From assembly GCF_051014685.1 (NCBI RefSeq), contig NC_135058.1:16060811-16124810 (forward strand): a stretch of DNA of 64,000 nucleotides, given 5' to 3'. Every line of letters starts with the position of its first letter. Position 1 is the first letter of the stretch. The DNA comes from Ptiloglossa arizonensis. Lineage: Eukaryota; Arthropoda; Insecta; Hymenoptera; Colletidae. Of this stretch, positions 11,481 to 24,200 are shown piece after piece. A program made the position numbers and the translations under genes. The notes beneath the pieces were generated by a model. It made no database searches. It was not told where the DNA came from and saw nothing but the letters and a program-made list of their open reading frames with translations.

Positions 11481-14400
11481 TAAATACCTTGGAAGAAACT
11501 GTATCCAAGTGGCCTCCTCGGAGAGACTATTTCTAATAACCAGCTCCAAAGAAACCGTTCCGTCGAGTAACTTCCGCCTCTGGAAAAATCTTCCAATCGG
11601 TCCGGAGAATCCTGGTAGATTGTTCGACAATCCTCGGGCAGTTCGACCGGATACAATGTAACGAGCGAGGGCAAGGGAGACAGACTCCTCGCGCGCGATA
11701 TTTAATCATCTTCGATCCGCTTAAAAAGGCTCGGGGTCGTTATTTACGCGGCGTGACGAGTACCCCCCGGCGGTGGACGGTGATTCGGCGGTTCTTCGGA
11801 ATCATTGTTCCGCGAGGGACCACAAATTGTCTCGTGTTACACGCATCGTTCGGCTGGAGAGAGCGAGAGAGGCAACGGAGGAACGAAGAAAGAAAGAGAG
11901 TTAAAGAGAGAGAGAGCAAGAGAAGAGGACCCGCGACGTCGAGGATTCCTGGCTTTCACGGTTCCATCGTTAGCCGTCCCATTCGCACCTGCAGCATCAC
12001 CGTTCATTGTGCACCTGTCATGTTTCACACCCTTAAAACAACAATCGGCGTTGACCCGGCGGGATTACTCGAGGAACGGGGACGACGAGGGAGCTCGTCT
12101 CCGTTGCTCGCGTCGAGGCTTGCCAGAGTCCGAAAAATCGCCGATTTATTTATTTACCTAGGGACCGAGGCACAGGATCGACCGGGAACGCCAGAAAGCC
12201 ACGTCTGGTTCGTTCAGGTGTCGTGTTTACTCTGCCAACCCTAAATAAAGATCATTCGTGTCGTTGGAGTCGTTGAGCTATTCAGACCGATGGCTGATCG
12301 TCCATCGAAGTCGCCGCGGAAGCTATTGAAAAATGTGTCGACAGGGGGACGGACGATGACTCGATGGAACGATGTTTCCAGTTGGAAACTCGAAAACTTT
12401 GGAGGAAAGTCCGTGAAGGATTTTTCGTTAACAATATCCGACTAACCGACAGTGGTGTACGCAGATTTCAAACAGTTTCTATCTTTTGGAGGCTACTGCG
12501 CGGACAAATTGGAGAAATTTTAGAATCTAATAATTGTTTGCAGACTCGAACGTTACACGAAAGTACATTGGTTCTGAAATATTTCACCCGTGTCGCTCTA
12601 TGGGATTTTAGTAACGTTGGTTCCGCTCACGAGAGCCCGTGTCGCAACGATAGAGTCCTCTCAGCTGCTAGAATAGATATCTGGTCGGTCAGAGGTGCTA
12701 AAACGCGTCCAGTCGTTTGAACGCAGTGTCTCCGGAAACATTGACGAGTTTCACCGATCGTAGGTTCAACGGACGAAACGATACCAAGTGTCCTGCAAGG
12801 AAAACATTTTCGAATAAAATACTTCTTCGCGCGAGATGCTCTCGTTGTAGGCTAAATTCACTTACATTGACAATAACTTCCCAAGAAGTGTTACCGTTCC
12901 ACGATTGGAACATCACCGAGAAAACTGGCCCAAAGCTCCCTAATCCCAGGAAACCCGCAAGCGGCAGCTTCGGTTATTCGCCAACTTTTCACGAACAACG
13001 CGTTTATCGTTGGGCACGCAAAGCTGCGCGGGCAATCGTGTTTGTACGAGCTTTATTTACCGATGCGGACCTAACCAAATGCGATCGAAGGTATTTAACT
13101 CCGTTCGGAAAATACGATACTCGCGACACCGGCTCGCTCGAGATCTCGGCCGATTCCGGTAAAGAATATCTTCCTCTTCTTCTGGTTGTTCGTCTCGGTC
13201 TCGAGACGAGGACAGAGGACGAGAAGGGTTTATTTGCGGAGCAAACAGAAAATGCGAGCGAGGCGTCGGCCGAGCCAAGGGTCGCTAGAGGGAGGCAAGA
13301 AGAAGGTTCCTTTCTCGAGAACCCGAGGAAGGGCTCCTGCGGCTCATTGTTTATCTTCGAGCCGCAACAGAATATTCTTCGGCGGGGAGATGGGAGCGTG
13401 CTCGTATACCGGCCGTCCCTTCCCTCCCCTCTCGCAATCGCGCTTTGACAGTCGCTGACGAGTCCATCGGTTCGCTGTATTTGCATCTTTACGAGCTGGC
13501 TGTGTTCTCGCGGCCGCACCTGTACGACCGCCTTGAGGATCGCCAGACGTTTCCGACCGTGCGCGTCTGTCTTCGGCCGGTGCTGTAACCCGCTTCAAAC
13601 CGACGCTCCTCCGTCTCGAGACCCCTCGCTTTGTTTCTTACAACCGTGGCCAACCTAACCTCTCCTCCGCTCTCTCGCCTCTGTTCCTCGTTTCCACTCG
13701 GGGCTGTAAAATCAACTCCCGCGGACAGAAAGAGGAAAGAAATCGCTACGAGCGTATCGCCGCGACTAAACTTCCGATTTCTTTTCGACGCGACTGCGTT
13801 CGAGGCCTCCAGAGATCGCCGATGCATTCGTCGACGATGTTACACGAATTTCAAGGAGTTACAAATTCTGATGTAAGTAGATCTTACATTCTTGTCGGAT
13901 CTTTTCCGCTACTAACGATACGGTATAGTCATTTTATAGTTCTTTGGATGTTCGCGCAACGTACTCGACTGTTGGTTCTTAGATAGTCGTAAAAGATACC
14001 CTTTTCTGGGATTTACCTCTGTTTCGATGAAACAGCGAGAAATTGGAAACGACGGAAGTGGAAGGAACTTTTGCGACATGGATTCGCGATGAATCGAAGA
14101 GGATATCCGCCATTCGCGATACAGTGTCATTGCATAATGAGATCGCGAGAGTACACGCGATACGTTGAAAAACTTGAACAGATGCTACTTTCCATGGTTA
14201 CCGCGTGGGAAAGTTTGATGACGGAAATGAATACGTTTACGTCCATAAGCAGGTAATATCGATGTTCGTTAACCAATCTGCAAAAGTAAAGTCCCAGTGC
14301 GAGACTTTTCCGATACGTTCGAGTTTTATTACAAACCGATTTCGTTACAGTTTTATCTCGAGACACGAAAGTGTAATTAACTCGATCGATCGAAACGTGT

Positions 14401-15234
14401 ACCAAATCGTAAATTTGAGATATCTTTTAATACTGGTGTCTCCGCAATAGAAGTCTTTCCGCAGAAATTGCATCGATCCGTGTACCGATTGAACTTCCAT
14501 TGAAAAATAATAGCGCAAGTACACTTTGCAATTACGCAAGAACACTGTACGATTTATTTCAAAACCATCGTATACGTTCTTATATCCTATTTTTCACATT
14601 TACCTGCTCTGTACTATTTCATTACATTCGTGGCATACTCTTTTCAACATTAGGTTAATAGTGTACACTTATATCCGTCTCCACACATCAATTTCCTATT
14701 GTTCTTTTCTCCTTTTCTTTTCTTCGTCGCTCATTACCGCATTTCACAATGTACACAATTTTGGCTACAACGAAGACGTATCATCACCATTATTGTTACA
14801 TCCTACGTACGCGTTGTCCCGGTCTAATGCCTAAATTAAGCCGCAATAATGAGTCGGGAGACGGAGAGGTTCTCCGCGTGGTTCCCGGCAACCCTAAACT
14901 ACAGGTCCCGGGCAAACCGTGACGCGGACAACGTCGCTGGACGCCGAAAGAAAATCGAGGGAATCTCTTCGGGTACCAATTTCAACGGTGTTCGTTGGAG
15001 CGTCTCGTGCTGGTCGAAGAAAACTCCAAGAACGAACCATCACCGGTAACCCCCTCTCCGTCGTCTCCCGAGAGAAAACACCGGGATAAAGCTACGGAAT
15101 CCAAGGAAAAGAGAAAAAGCTCGGTACGGAGAGAAAAAGGCGGGCAGAGTCCGATGAAAGGAAGGAGAGGAGAGCCAGAGAGAGGAGAGAGGAGAGATGG
15201 AACGGAGTAAAGTGCAGATCGTACTCGTCGTCCG
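11481..15234. other. Gene-free stretch with the window's longest open frame
   Basis: A 243-codon + strand frame at 12717-13448 is overlapped antisense by a 171-codon frame. Neither shows a domain, signal peptide or biased codon pattern, and both sit in CpG-rich, stop-poor DNA. A GAGA-rich patch is at 11858-11935. Confidence 0.5.
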
Positions 15235-15259
15235 GTTGCCAGGCAACGCGCTAATTAGC
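15235..15259. promoter_or_regulatory. RFX X-box-like palindrome beside a palindromic homeodomain site
   Basis: GTTGCCAGGCAAC (15235-15247) matches the inverted-repeat X-box recognised by RFX factors (GTTRCC, short spacer, RGYAAC). Two bases later lies the perfect 10-bp palindrome GCTAATTAGC (15250-15259), with a TAATTA homeodomain core. The pair is framed by a purine-rich tract (15150-15200) and a pyrimidine-rich tract (15302-15355). Known X-boxes regulate ciliary and sensory-neuron genes; what this one would regulate is unknown. Confidence 0.45.
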
Positions 15260-18200
15260 CCACCCAGCTCTCTCGAGTGGATACTCGACGGTACTTGGTA
15301 ACCTCTCTCTCCCCCCCTCTCCTCTCCTCTCCCGCTCTCTTTGTCCGTCTCTCCAGCAGGATAGTGACATCGTACCGGCAGGATCATTAATGCGCCGGTC
15401 AACGCGCCCGATCGCCGGATGGAGAAATTAACGAAATCTGATGATTTTACAAACCAGTCCGTTGGTACCTCGAGTAACTGGATCCGGACCGCGAATAGTT
15501 GCTTTTCGGAATTTTCGAACCACCACCTCTGGAGCAGAGGAAGCAGCTTTCCGAGCAAAGTTCACGGATCGTTTCGATACAATTCTCTAAATTATTCAGA
15601 GATTGTGGTTTTTTGATTTTGATGTATAATTCTTCGGTGACGCTTCGATCGTATCAATTTGTGGTCCTTTCCAGGTACATAAGTGAACACTGGAGCTACC
15701 AAAGCGGTCGATTTAATCTGTTTTGAACTTCTCTTTAAAGTTACTCGATTATCAACGGTGATAATTATTGAAATAGAAAACTAATTATACCGGTAAATTA
15801 ATTTACCCTTCCCCGTTCTAATTTCAAAGATACTTCACCACCGGTGATCCTAGTGTCAAATAACGAGGTTAATAGACTCGTCGGATCGAACTTCAATTTA
15901 CTTTTAAAGAACAATTCGCTCCAGAGGTGGTTCGTACAACTCGAAAGAAACATTTTGTTACCGTTGAATTTAAAAATCGGAGATCGTTTGTATTTCCCTA
16001 GGTGAAAAAATGTTCTTTTCCGGCATGGATCGAGAGCCTTCTCTACTCTTATCCCCCCACGTGATTCGTGCCCCCTACTTTGGAAAACACTGGCGTAAAT
16101 CAATCGGAAGCCGTAAAACTCGATCCGAGAGCGGCTCGCCGACTTCTTCCCGTCCGCTGGACGCCGGCTCGCATTAACGTTGCTTTTATTTGTTTATGTA
16201 GAATATCGGTGCCCCGATCTAATTATAGGACGGAAATTGAACGCACGCCCGGGGTCAACGTGTAATACGGCCCCTAGCCCATTACCAGTAATAGATACTG
16301 ATTGGAAATCGTCGTTATTAGCCGCGGCTGAAAAATCCATCTTGAACTCGTGCTGTCGAGATTTATGATCTTTATCGAGAGGCACCCCAATCGCGTGTTT
16401 ACCGGAGAATCGTTACCGCGTCGCGACGCTATTTTCTATCGTGCGTTGGGAGATGAACCAAAAACGAATAGAAACAACCCTGTCACTCCAAACGCAATCT
16501 CTTCGCGCTCGTATTATACATATTTGATACTTAGCCAATAGAGAGTAGTAGTACGAACGTTAGCGTGAATTCAAAGTCGCGAAGCACTCGCTATACTTCC
16601 AAATACTATCCTCCATCTGTGCTATTCCACCTCTATCCAAGAAAAGGCCGTTATAAATGGTATTTTGTAAACTTTCATCGCGATCAATCGTTCAATTATA
16701 TCTTGCACTTCTTTTTCCACGATCAACGTGCAAGAAATCTGACCCTTGTGAACCGCACCACTCACACTCCAGAAGGTTCCTTTAAGTACATCGAAACCGC
16801 GATATCAGCATACCGTGGTACACAAATATTCCAATACTCTCTAAGATTTACCCGTAACGTACTCGTAACGCTCGTCAAAGGTTAACAGCGACTAAAATAT
16901 CACTGCAAGATCACGAACTGTACGAGAGCAAAGTGGATACGGCTAACACACGTACAGGTGAACAATAGAGGATTTCTGTGGCGTGAAAATGTCGATCGAA
17001 AATTGCGCGAGTAATTTATCGCGATTAATAAACGATCGAATGACAGATCACCGTTCCCAGTTTTTTCGAGGTTAGAGAACGGGAGGCCACGATGTCCTCC
17101 GATTCTCCGGTACCCGTCCAATGGCGTCCAAGCCCGCTCCTAGACCTAGAAAGAGCCTTCCAATTAAACGACGAGGATCCACCGTCGCTCTTCTCGCGTA
17201 TTAACGATCCTGGCGAACGATCTTTGTTACGTGTCTCGTTAATGCTCGTTTTTCTCGGGTCCTCGATGCAAACGGTTCAACCTCCGTCCATCGAGGGCTC
17301 CGATTTAAACGGACACGCTCGCCAGTGGCCATTTAAATGCCAAGAGTTGGAAAACTCGCGCTTGCAGAGTTACGGCTGACCCTGGACGAGGTGGTCCATC
17401 CACCGTGCCTCTAAACAACGATCTCGGTTGCAGGAAGAATCGTTGGAAAGCTGTTAATCGCTCGAAGCTGGCTACCTCCTCGGGTCGTAAAGTCAACTTG
17501 TTTAGAGAGAACGGAAATCAGCCGTATGAAGCGAACCCTGACTTCTAATCCCTGAAAGTAGGAAGTTACCGTTCGATTCCTCGGACGCGATGTTAAGTTT
17601 TATTTCACCAGGTGTCTTATCGATTAATATCTCCACTGTGACGATTGTTCGAGCGATGAAAAAATGTGTATAACGAAAAATGTTCTTACGAAAGTTGTTC
17701 GGTACAAAGGGACATTTGTAAATAATTTTTATAGGATCGTCTCGCTTTGAAAAATATTGTCCTAATGGGTTACTCGAATCGATTGATCTATCGCGTTAAT
17801 TTACTCCAAAAGCAATGTTCAATTTCGATGAAGAAATAAGTAAAAGGAATATTCCGCGCCATGGGGTCGTATTTGGTACCAAAATGGCGCAGCCAAGGGG
17901 TCAAGCAACTCCAGAGCACTACCGATATTCGCAACAATTACGTTCGATACGACGGCGCATATTTTCTCAGAAATATCTGTTTTGCGGCAATGGAGTAACC
18001 CGTAATTGCAACATCTAACGAGTACATAATACGAGTAACAAGGAGCAATTTATAACGAGTAATAGGTAAGAACGAACAATCAACGGTTTTCGAATAAACA
18101 TCCAGTAGATTTTTTTACCATTTTCTATTTATGCGACACGGAAGCACGGGGTAACACATTCATCTTCGGATAATAGAGTGTTAAATCCAAAAGTATGTAA

Positions 18201-21200
18201 TTATGCGATTGGAGTAAAGATAGAGTTCATTAGCGTCCGAATAATTACGAACGATAATGTACCTAGAACACGCATTCTTGTTCCATGTCCTTGGAACAAC
18301 GACGATGGAGTTTTCCAGTATTGTCGAGTATTTGATCTTTTCAACTTTCTATCGCCAAACGATCGAGCAGACTTTGCTCGACGAGTTACCGAAGCATTCG
18401 CATATTTTCTTACTCGATGGGTCCGTTTTGGATTTTCATCGGGTCTCTTGGTTCCTTGGGCCCAAAATCGATCTCGATTAATCGCGTTTCATCTCGACGG
18501 AGAGACGCGGCGGTGCTTTGTGTAAGCGGCCAGTCCCATAGACGCTTCCATTTCGACTCAAACGGTGGCAAAGAATAAGGTTTCAGAGGAATCTCTCTTC
18601 GGAGTCTCCCGTGGCATCCGCTCGTCCGTTTTGTCGGCGCTTCAAGCTGTGAAATTGCTCCGACTTATCATTCGAGCTAACGAGTCCCTAACCGTCTTCA
18701 CACTTCACACTCTTCTCGCTCTGTCTATTCTCTGCACCTTCCGTCTCAGCGGCGTGGGACACCGGGGACCTGGGTTTCTATAAACGGATCTTTCGATCCT
18801 CGATCGTCTTCCGAGTTTCATGGAACGGTGCAGGAAGCTGCCAAGATACGAGAAGATATCGATAAATCCGGATCGAAATGTCGAATTATAAAATATTTGA
18901 GATCTACCAAGGAAACGATCTTCTTAACAATCTTTCTTGCAGGCGTCTCTGTCTATTCGTAGTAATTACTTGGAAATTTCGTTTTTCTTTAAATATAAAA
19001 TACGAGCAAGTTGTTGCGAATTTTAAAGAATCGTTCTAAAGAGATAGAGATAAATATAGAGGTGATTTTTTAACGAAAATATTGTTTGAAATAATTCGAC
19101 TCCGTTCGTAAGTAGTGTGCGTAAAAGTAATTACGCGAAAGTGTTCGAAATATAAATACTTCGGACTTTGAAAATATAAAACAGCAAAACTGTGTAATAC
19201 GTTTGGAAAATACAAACCAGAGCACTTTTCGAATATCATTATTGGAAATATTATTTCAGGATTACATTGTGGCGAGGGCTGAAATACAGCGGAGGCGTTC
19301 ATAAAACGAATGATCTCTGTCGGAATATAATTTCGTGGAAACTTTGATCGTAAAAACCGGCCGATTAAGTAATACTAACGCGCGAATGTTGAAAAAATGT
19401 ATTAAAACGAAATATCTCGGTAATCAGTTTTTCCTCGGTACTGGAAGTGAAAAATACCGAAGTGATTTTATTATCTAAAAATTCTGTTATTTCGGATAAA
19501 TCCATTTCTCGTTTAACCTCGAACAATGTGCGACCAGAGAACTGGTCCCGTACAAACTTAAATTGTTTTGTTAGATAAACATTGCCATAGGAAAAATATA
19601 TCTCTGAAAGTTTTCTTTCTAGACTTCGCGTTAGATTACTCTGCATTTTTCCTACATAATATTTAAAAAAAATACACACGTTGAAAGAGAAGAGAAAGAA
19701 AAGTTTGGGTTATATCCGTGTGAGATAATCGCGTGCGTCGAATTCGAGTGTCGAAATTCCTGTCGCGGCGCCATTGGTTCTGGTCGATCGGGAAAGAATT
19801 CTCAGCTCGGCTTGTCACCCCGTGGAACGCTGGTGGTTTCCGAGGGATGCCAGCAATCGCCTGTAATTTGTGCATGGACCGACATCGACGGTGTTCATTG
19901 TCGTTTCATTCGCGTCCTCTCTACGTGCACGCACACGCGCCGAAAACCCAAGACGCGTCGCGTCTTTTCGAAGATTCGCTTCCGAGAGCCGTGTCTCGTT
20001 TCGTCCTCTGACGCTGGACTCGACTCGCGTTTCGAAGATAAAAATGATATACGCTCGATGGTACGGGACCGATCGGAGGACGCCTTTTGTGAGAGACTTC
20101 TGTGACGGGGCACCGCGTACGCGATGGGAGCATACGCGATTACCCTGCCCGCTCGGGATAATTTGAAACGATTATGTCGGGACTGTCGGGATAATGGACC
20201 CGTCGACGATGAATCGAGGAGTTCCGTTTGTTAACGGACGCGTTTCAATGGACCCGATATTTTTACGCGTCGAAACTTTTCAGCTCGGATCGCCACGAAA
20301 GATGGCGGCTCGCGTCGCTCCAACCCCTTGCTCCACGCCGCGCCATATACGGCGCATCAATGGCAAGGAAAAAAATCGCGGGAGCGAAATTTGACAAAAC
20401 CTCGCAATTATGGTAATTAGATTAGCCGCGAGGAAGATAAAGTAGGTACGAGCGAGAGAAAATTTGTACGCGTTCAGTTTAATAGCCGCGCGTGGGTAGT
20501 TTTGTAGGTTATGTTGCGCGAATGGTAAATCCACAAAAAGAAGATTGTAAACCTGGGTGAATTGAACGCGACGAAAGTGAGAAATGTGTAGCGCAGTTGA
20601 CAAATCATGGTTGCAACGTGCGATAGAAAATTGTCATTATTCATTTCGTGTCGAGTATAACGAGGCGTTTCCAATATGGAGATCGCTGATACTATTACCG
20701 AAAAATAATATAAAGTAACACCTTCGATAAATTATACTTCGTACTTGTGAAGCAAGAGCCGTACAGAGAAATTGACAAACTTTTAAGTATGCACAAATTT
20801 TTCACATCGAAATTCACTAATATTTATCACCATAGATACGTATATGTGTCATAATTTCGTAGAAACTCTTCGAATTACTTCGAAAGGTAAATTGTACTTT
20901 CGGTTGCTCCGTAAACTTCCCAAGTTCTCGTAAGTTGCAACGAAACGTCCGAAAACGTGCCGCGAAAGTTCAGATCGGTTCGAAAATGGCGTCCCCGTTT
21001 GGTCCCCTGTCAGCGAGCAGGCATCGGACATCGCGAAACAGCCCGAAAACAGCTGCGCGTCTCGAAATAACGCGCGAGAAGTTAATAAATGCCATCTGGG
21101 AAATATCGGCTTCGGAAACGTCAAGGAGTCTTTGCAAACATCGATCCCCGAGTTACGGCGACGATGACGTTCGTGCGTGCCCATCGCCTCCTGGACATGG

Positions 21201-24200
21201 TCGATTTCGTCGCGACAACCGTGTGTCGTGGTTCTCGGTCCTTTGATTAACGACGGAATTATCCCGGGACATTGATACCCGGTTGCGAGGAACAGTTATT
21301 AGGAGCGACCTAACCGACGTCCTCCAGCAACTGTTGCTCGCCAGGCGCCATTGAAGATGCCCGGTTGTCGCGTTCGCGACAAGCGCGTAATCATTAATCA
21401 CCAATTCCTCCGCGTTGTCGACTGGCAATGGGGAACTCGCGGCGACACGCTGAACGCTTCCTTCAATGGATACAGGGCGATTCAACGCACATAATTCGGG
21501 GAGTTTACGAAACGTGTTAAAGCTACGTATACCGTGATGTTCGATTCGTAATTATACTTATCGAGATATACGTATCGCGAGGTTTGATTCGTAAACGTGA
21601 AACCGTAGTAGGTATCACGCGAAACGTGGAGTGCTAGCGAAGGTTCACGAGTGGGTTATTTTTTGTCTTTTCTGGAACGATACTTTCAACGATGAAGCAA
21701 ACTATATCTTTCAAAATGGGGTAATCTTCCATTCTTCCAAGTTTTGGTATCTCGTATTGTGACAAATGCTGTCCAACGTTTCTAGACGGAACGATACTCC
21801 TGATGGTTATCGGGTAGTATCGTTAGTCATAATATTATTGCTGGCTAAATCGGTATATCGAATTGTCACTAGGACTGTCGTGCTATTGCAAATCAAATTG
21901 TCCGAAAATCCACGTTGCAAAATAACATCCAATCCGTTGGAATAAGTGACAATAATCCACCTGGTTATCCATCTATTCAAAGTACCCACGCACGTGTCGC
22001 GAAACATTGATCGTCGGCTACAGGTTTTCAATTAGTCGGCTGACACCGCTAACAGCGCGTCATAAGACACCTAACGAAGCCTGCTCGCAACACTGGCAAA
22101 TCCTCGGGACTTTCGAACGGTACGTAGCTCGCCTCTAAGCCTCGAACAGAGCCAACTCTATCGTATAGACTGGACTTGAAATCCCGCTTCATCGTGAACA
22201 ACCTAAACATTACACCGTGACACGTGTAAGCGGAACATCAGACGCGCGAGTGAAAAAGTATTGTGGGAGCTGTCGGTTGTCCTTTCGAGAATCTCTCACT
22301 TTCACCCAGCCTTCCGATACTCCAAGTCACCTGGAATCGTCCCGTTGCCTCTTTATCGAACCCGTCCACTTCGTTCTCGCGTTCCTCGTCACCGGTCATC
22401 TCGACCCGAACCTCTCTAGCGCTGGTCCGTCTATCCTCTTGTTTCAGGGCAGGCGATCGCTCGTCGTAAATTCGGCGAAAGGTCGAGTTTTGAGTCGTCC
22501 TGTAGACGATCGGGCCTGGAATCCACGGATAAGCCTCTCTCGGCTCCGTTACATTAAAAGCTTATTCATCGTGCGTCGACATTGTCAACCGTTTTCATCG
22601 TGACGACTGAAACTTCAAGGGGTTTTAATTGCGCGAAGGTCGCGCCGCTCAATCGTCCCCGATGACTGTCGACAATCGATGTTACCGTGACGCGTCCTCG
22701 TGGAAGCGACAAGAGTGACGTAACGACTCGACAATGAAACCGACTCGGAGAGAGAGATGCGGTTTTTCGATCCCGTGGATCGTGGTTTCGCGCCCGTCTC
22801 CCAGCTGTCGGCCGTCACCACCGCTGCCTCCTTTCGAAACGCCGATCGGTTAACGATTTCTTATTCTCATTCTTGTTATTATTACGACCGTTCCCTCTTC
22901 TTCCTCTTCTTTCTCGGCTGACCTTTCCGATTTCGAGCCGGGAGGACGTAATTCTCGTTATTTTTCGACGCGGCCCGTCCGCGACGTTCGTGCTCCCGGG
23001 ACCGAATACCTCTGCCTAATCTCGTCACGCGATCGTCGTTCGTTCGACCGTCCTGCATCGTGTTCATCGAGACCCTCGATCGGGGACCTCGAGAATAACC
23101 GAGAAGCTACGGCACGCGGACTGCGCGAAACTTTCAGATTTTAACGAGTAATTATGCCCAAAGAAGGCACTCGAGTACTGTTTCGATGGTAGTTCCCGAA
23201 TACAACGGTCGAAATAGGAGTTCCAAGGCTAACGGTAATTGCCTCCGGGTGCTGAGTACCGAGTAACCAAACACTGACTCGTGGTATTCGTTTACAATGG
23301 TACTGTGGGACGAGATCAAGGTCCCTGAAAGTGTACAACGTTACCGGGTCAATCGGTGGTTGCGAATATATCGCGAATAATCGTTGAAAAATACTTGGAC
23401 GATCGATACGATAACGGAAAGGGTATATCGATCTATATTTTTCCATGTTAACAAATTTTTTCGAGACCCCCTTGAATCCTAAGATGTTCCCCATTTTGAA
23501 GAAGTAATCCTCAAATTTGTTCAACAACTACCTCTTCCCTCCACTCCATTTCACGTTTCTGCACCACGCCCCGTGTAGATAGAAGATATAAATGGCTCTA
23601 CAGGTCTTTCAAGTAGACAGTAAGGCGATGAAATTTTCGGAGAATTAAAATTACCTGATCAAGGTTACCTACGATTTCGCTTTCCTTGATAAATAGCTAG
23701 TGTGCATCGCATCCTCGTATTCAATGATCGACGGGCAAAGGGTAGAAGGCGTTTGTGTATAGAGAAAGTAAAAGATTTTGACCGCTCGAGGCACGATCCT
23801 CGCTACTATAACAATACCTTGCTGTCTAGTCGAGAGGCAGATCGTGAATATAGCTTTACAATCTTTTTTTCTCTCCAGCACAGGATGTCCCGATCATCAC
23901 CGGTCGATTTGAAGTTTGCGCTATTTTTAAAACGTCGAACCGATTTACCTGAAACTCGACACACGTCATCTAGACAGATGGGAAATTAATCGTGGAAAAG
24001 TACACGTTGAAACAACGCGTGAAAATTATTCAGTTTTTGCGGAAAAGTAAAATCGACCGACGATGATTGGGACCAGTGGAGGGGGTACGTATTCGGTGAC
24101 CAGAGCAAACTCTACCCAATAACGACAGATCTCGGATAAGCGTTGGACAAAATATTGTAAAAATGGCTCGCAGCGAGAGCTATTGTTCCGAGTTTGCAAC

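Noticed and set aside
12717..13448. 243-codon open frame on the + strand
   Set aside because: It is the longest frame in the window, but there is no recognisable domain or splice context, and a long antisense frame covers the same DNA. It is consistent with stop-poor CpG/TCGA-rich background.
17856..17890. GCGCCAT...ATGGCGC inverted repeat
   Set aside because: A 7-bp stem with a spacer of about 20 nt is expected many times by chance in 64 kb.
22065..22095. Similarity of CCTAACGAAGCC-containing sequence to about 26588-26610
   Set aside because: Only a 12-bp core plus scattered matches; flanks do not align well enough to claim a shared element.
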